Below are positions 6,244-9,298 of a stretch of DNA of 9,298 nt, one piece after another; the first letter of the stretch is position 1; every line of letters starts with the position of its first letter. The DNA lies in the NCBI GenBank assembly GCA_002408385.1, contig DHSB01000126.1, forward strand, positions 18,828 through 28,125. The letters are read 5' to 3'. The stretch is from Myxococcales bacterium UBA5297 (GTDB lineage Bacteria; Myxococcota; Myxococcia; Myxococcales; UBA5297). A model generated the notes under the pieces. The model searched no databases. It was given only the letters and a program-made list of their open reading frames with translations, and was not told the origin of the DNA. A program made the position numbers and the translations under genes.

Positions 6244-6259
6244 TCGAAGGATTCTTCGA
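6244..6259 (-). terminator. Short hairpin just past the Ca2+-ATPase stop
   Basis: TCGAAG (6244-6249) and CTTCGA (6254-6259) form a 6-bp stem with a 4-nt loop, starting 7 nt after the ATPase TGA. With the larger repeat at 6205-6228 it makes a tandem hairpin arrangement typical of a transcript end. It lacks a T tract. Confidence 0.4.
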
Positions 6260-6266
6260 CACCTCT

Positions 6267-9116
<2,850 letters not shown>

Positions 9117-9298
9117 GGACGAAGCTCCGGAGAGCCGGCGAGGGGAATGGCGCGCTGCGGGTGACGAAGCCTGGAAGAACAAGGGGGCGGACTCGCGGGC
9201 GCTGAAGACGATGCGAGCGGCTCGCGCGCAGTGATAAATCAAACCGCGCCCCCTTCGACAAGCGGCCTGCCCGCGTCCGGGCGGAGGAACCCGGGGGC
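9117..9298. other. Leader and upstream region of the Ca2+-ATPase gene
   Basis: These 182 bp precede the ATPase ATG and run to the window edge. They hold the GGAG ribosome site close to the ATG and an unusually AT-rich patch (9231-9243) that marks the likely promoter. No gene start or RNA motif is recognisable in the remainder. Confidence 0.5.
9233..9261 (-). promoter_or_regulatory. Candidate promoter for the Ca2+-ATPase gene
   Basis: On the minus strand, TTGTCG (9261-9256; four of six -35 bases) and TTTATC (9238-9233; three of six -10 bases) are 17 bp apart. The -10 part lies in TTTGATTTATC, one of the few AT-rich runs in the window, which adds support. The leader would be about 110 nt, long enough for a regulatory structure, though none is evident. 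Confidence 0.3.

Larger units (their letters stand above)
5929..6266. other. 338-bp intergenic region between the M14 peptidase and Ca2+-ATPase genes
   Basis: The stretch holds no credible gene. The peptidase-proximal end carries its ribosome site (5934-5941) and a 12-bp palindrome (5970-5981). The ATPase-proximal end carries two hairpins just past the ATPase stop (6244-6259 and 6205-6228). Between them (about 5990-6200) the sequence is GC-rich and I recognise nothing. No clear -35/-10 pair was found for the peptidase gene, although one must be expected here. Confidence 0.6.

Overview
The window is 9,298 bp of very GC-rich, gene-dense chromosomal DNA. It reads as the core genome of a free-living Gram-negative-type bacterium. 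That view rests on three things: high-GC codon use, a stand-alone peptidoglycan glycosyltransferase of the MtgA type (mostly found in bacteria with an outer membrane), and a large secreted M14 peptidase with accessory domains. Acidobacteriota, Myxococcota or another high-GC environmental lineage would fit, but the sequence alone does not settle the phylum. I see no phage or transposase gene, tRNA, rRNA or CRISPR array.

Layout from left to right. (1) 32-1237, minus: a fold-type I PLP enzyme of the class V aminotransferase / cysteine desulfurase-like superfamily. (2) 1376-2467, plus, divergent from it: a membrane-attached flavodoxin-ferredoxin (EFR1-like) protein with two predicted [4Fe-4S] clusters. 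(3) A 135-bp convergent gap rich in inverted repeats. (4) Four minus-strand genes: a P-type Ca2+-ATPase (9116 to 6267), a secreted M14 metallocarboxypeptidase with C-terminal beta domains (5928 to 3913), a monofunctional transglycosylase mtgA (3765 to 2980), and a 90-residue single-pass membrane protein with a zinc-ribbon-like CxxC pair (2875 to 2603). The gaps of 338, 147 and 104 bp, with hairpins and promoter-like sequences in the two larger ones, suggest that the ATPase, peptidase and mtgA are separate transcription units. The zinc-ribbon gene may be read through from mtgA.

The genes do not form an obvious pathway. There is a loose envelope theme: cation transport, secreted peptidase, glycan polymerisation, and two small or unusual membrane proteins. 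Very long ORFs opposite the real genes (for example opposite the peptidase and the ATPase) are by-products of GC-rich codon bias. I found no convincing new multi-gene system. The items most worth a second look are the topology of the flavodoxin-ferredoxin protein, the domain architecture of the M14 protein, the altered Ca2+ site I of the ATPase, the small zinc-ribbon membrane protein, and several perfect inverted repeats between genes.
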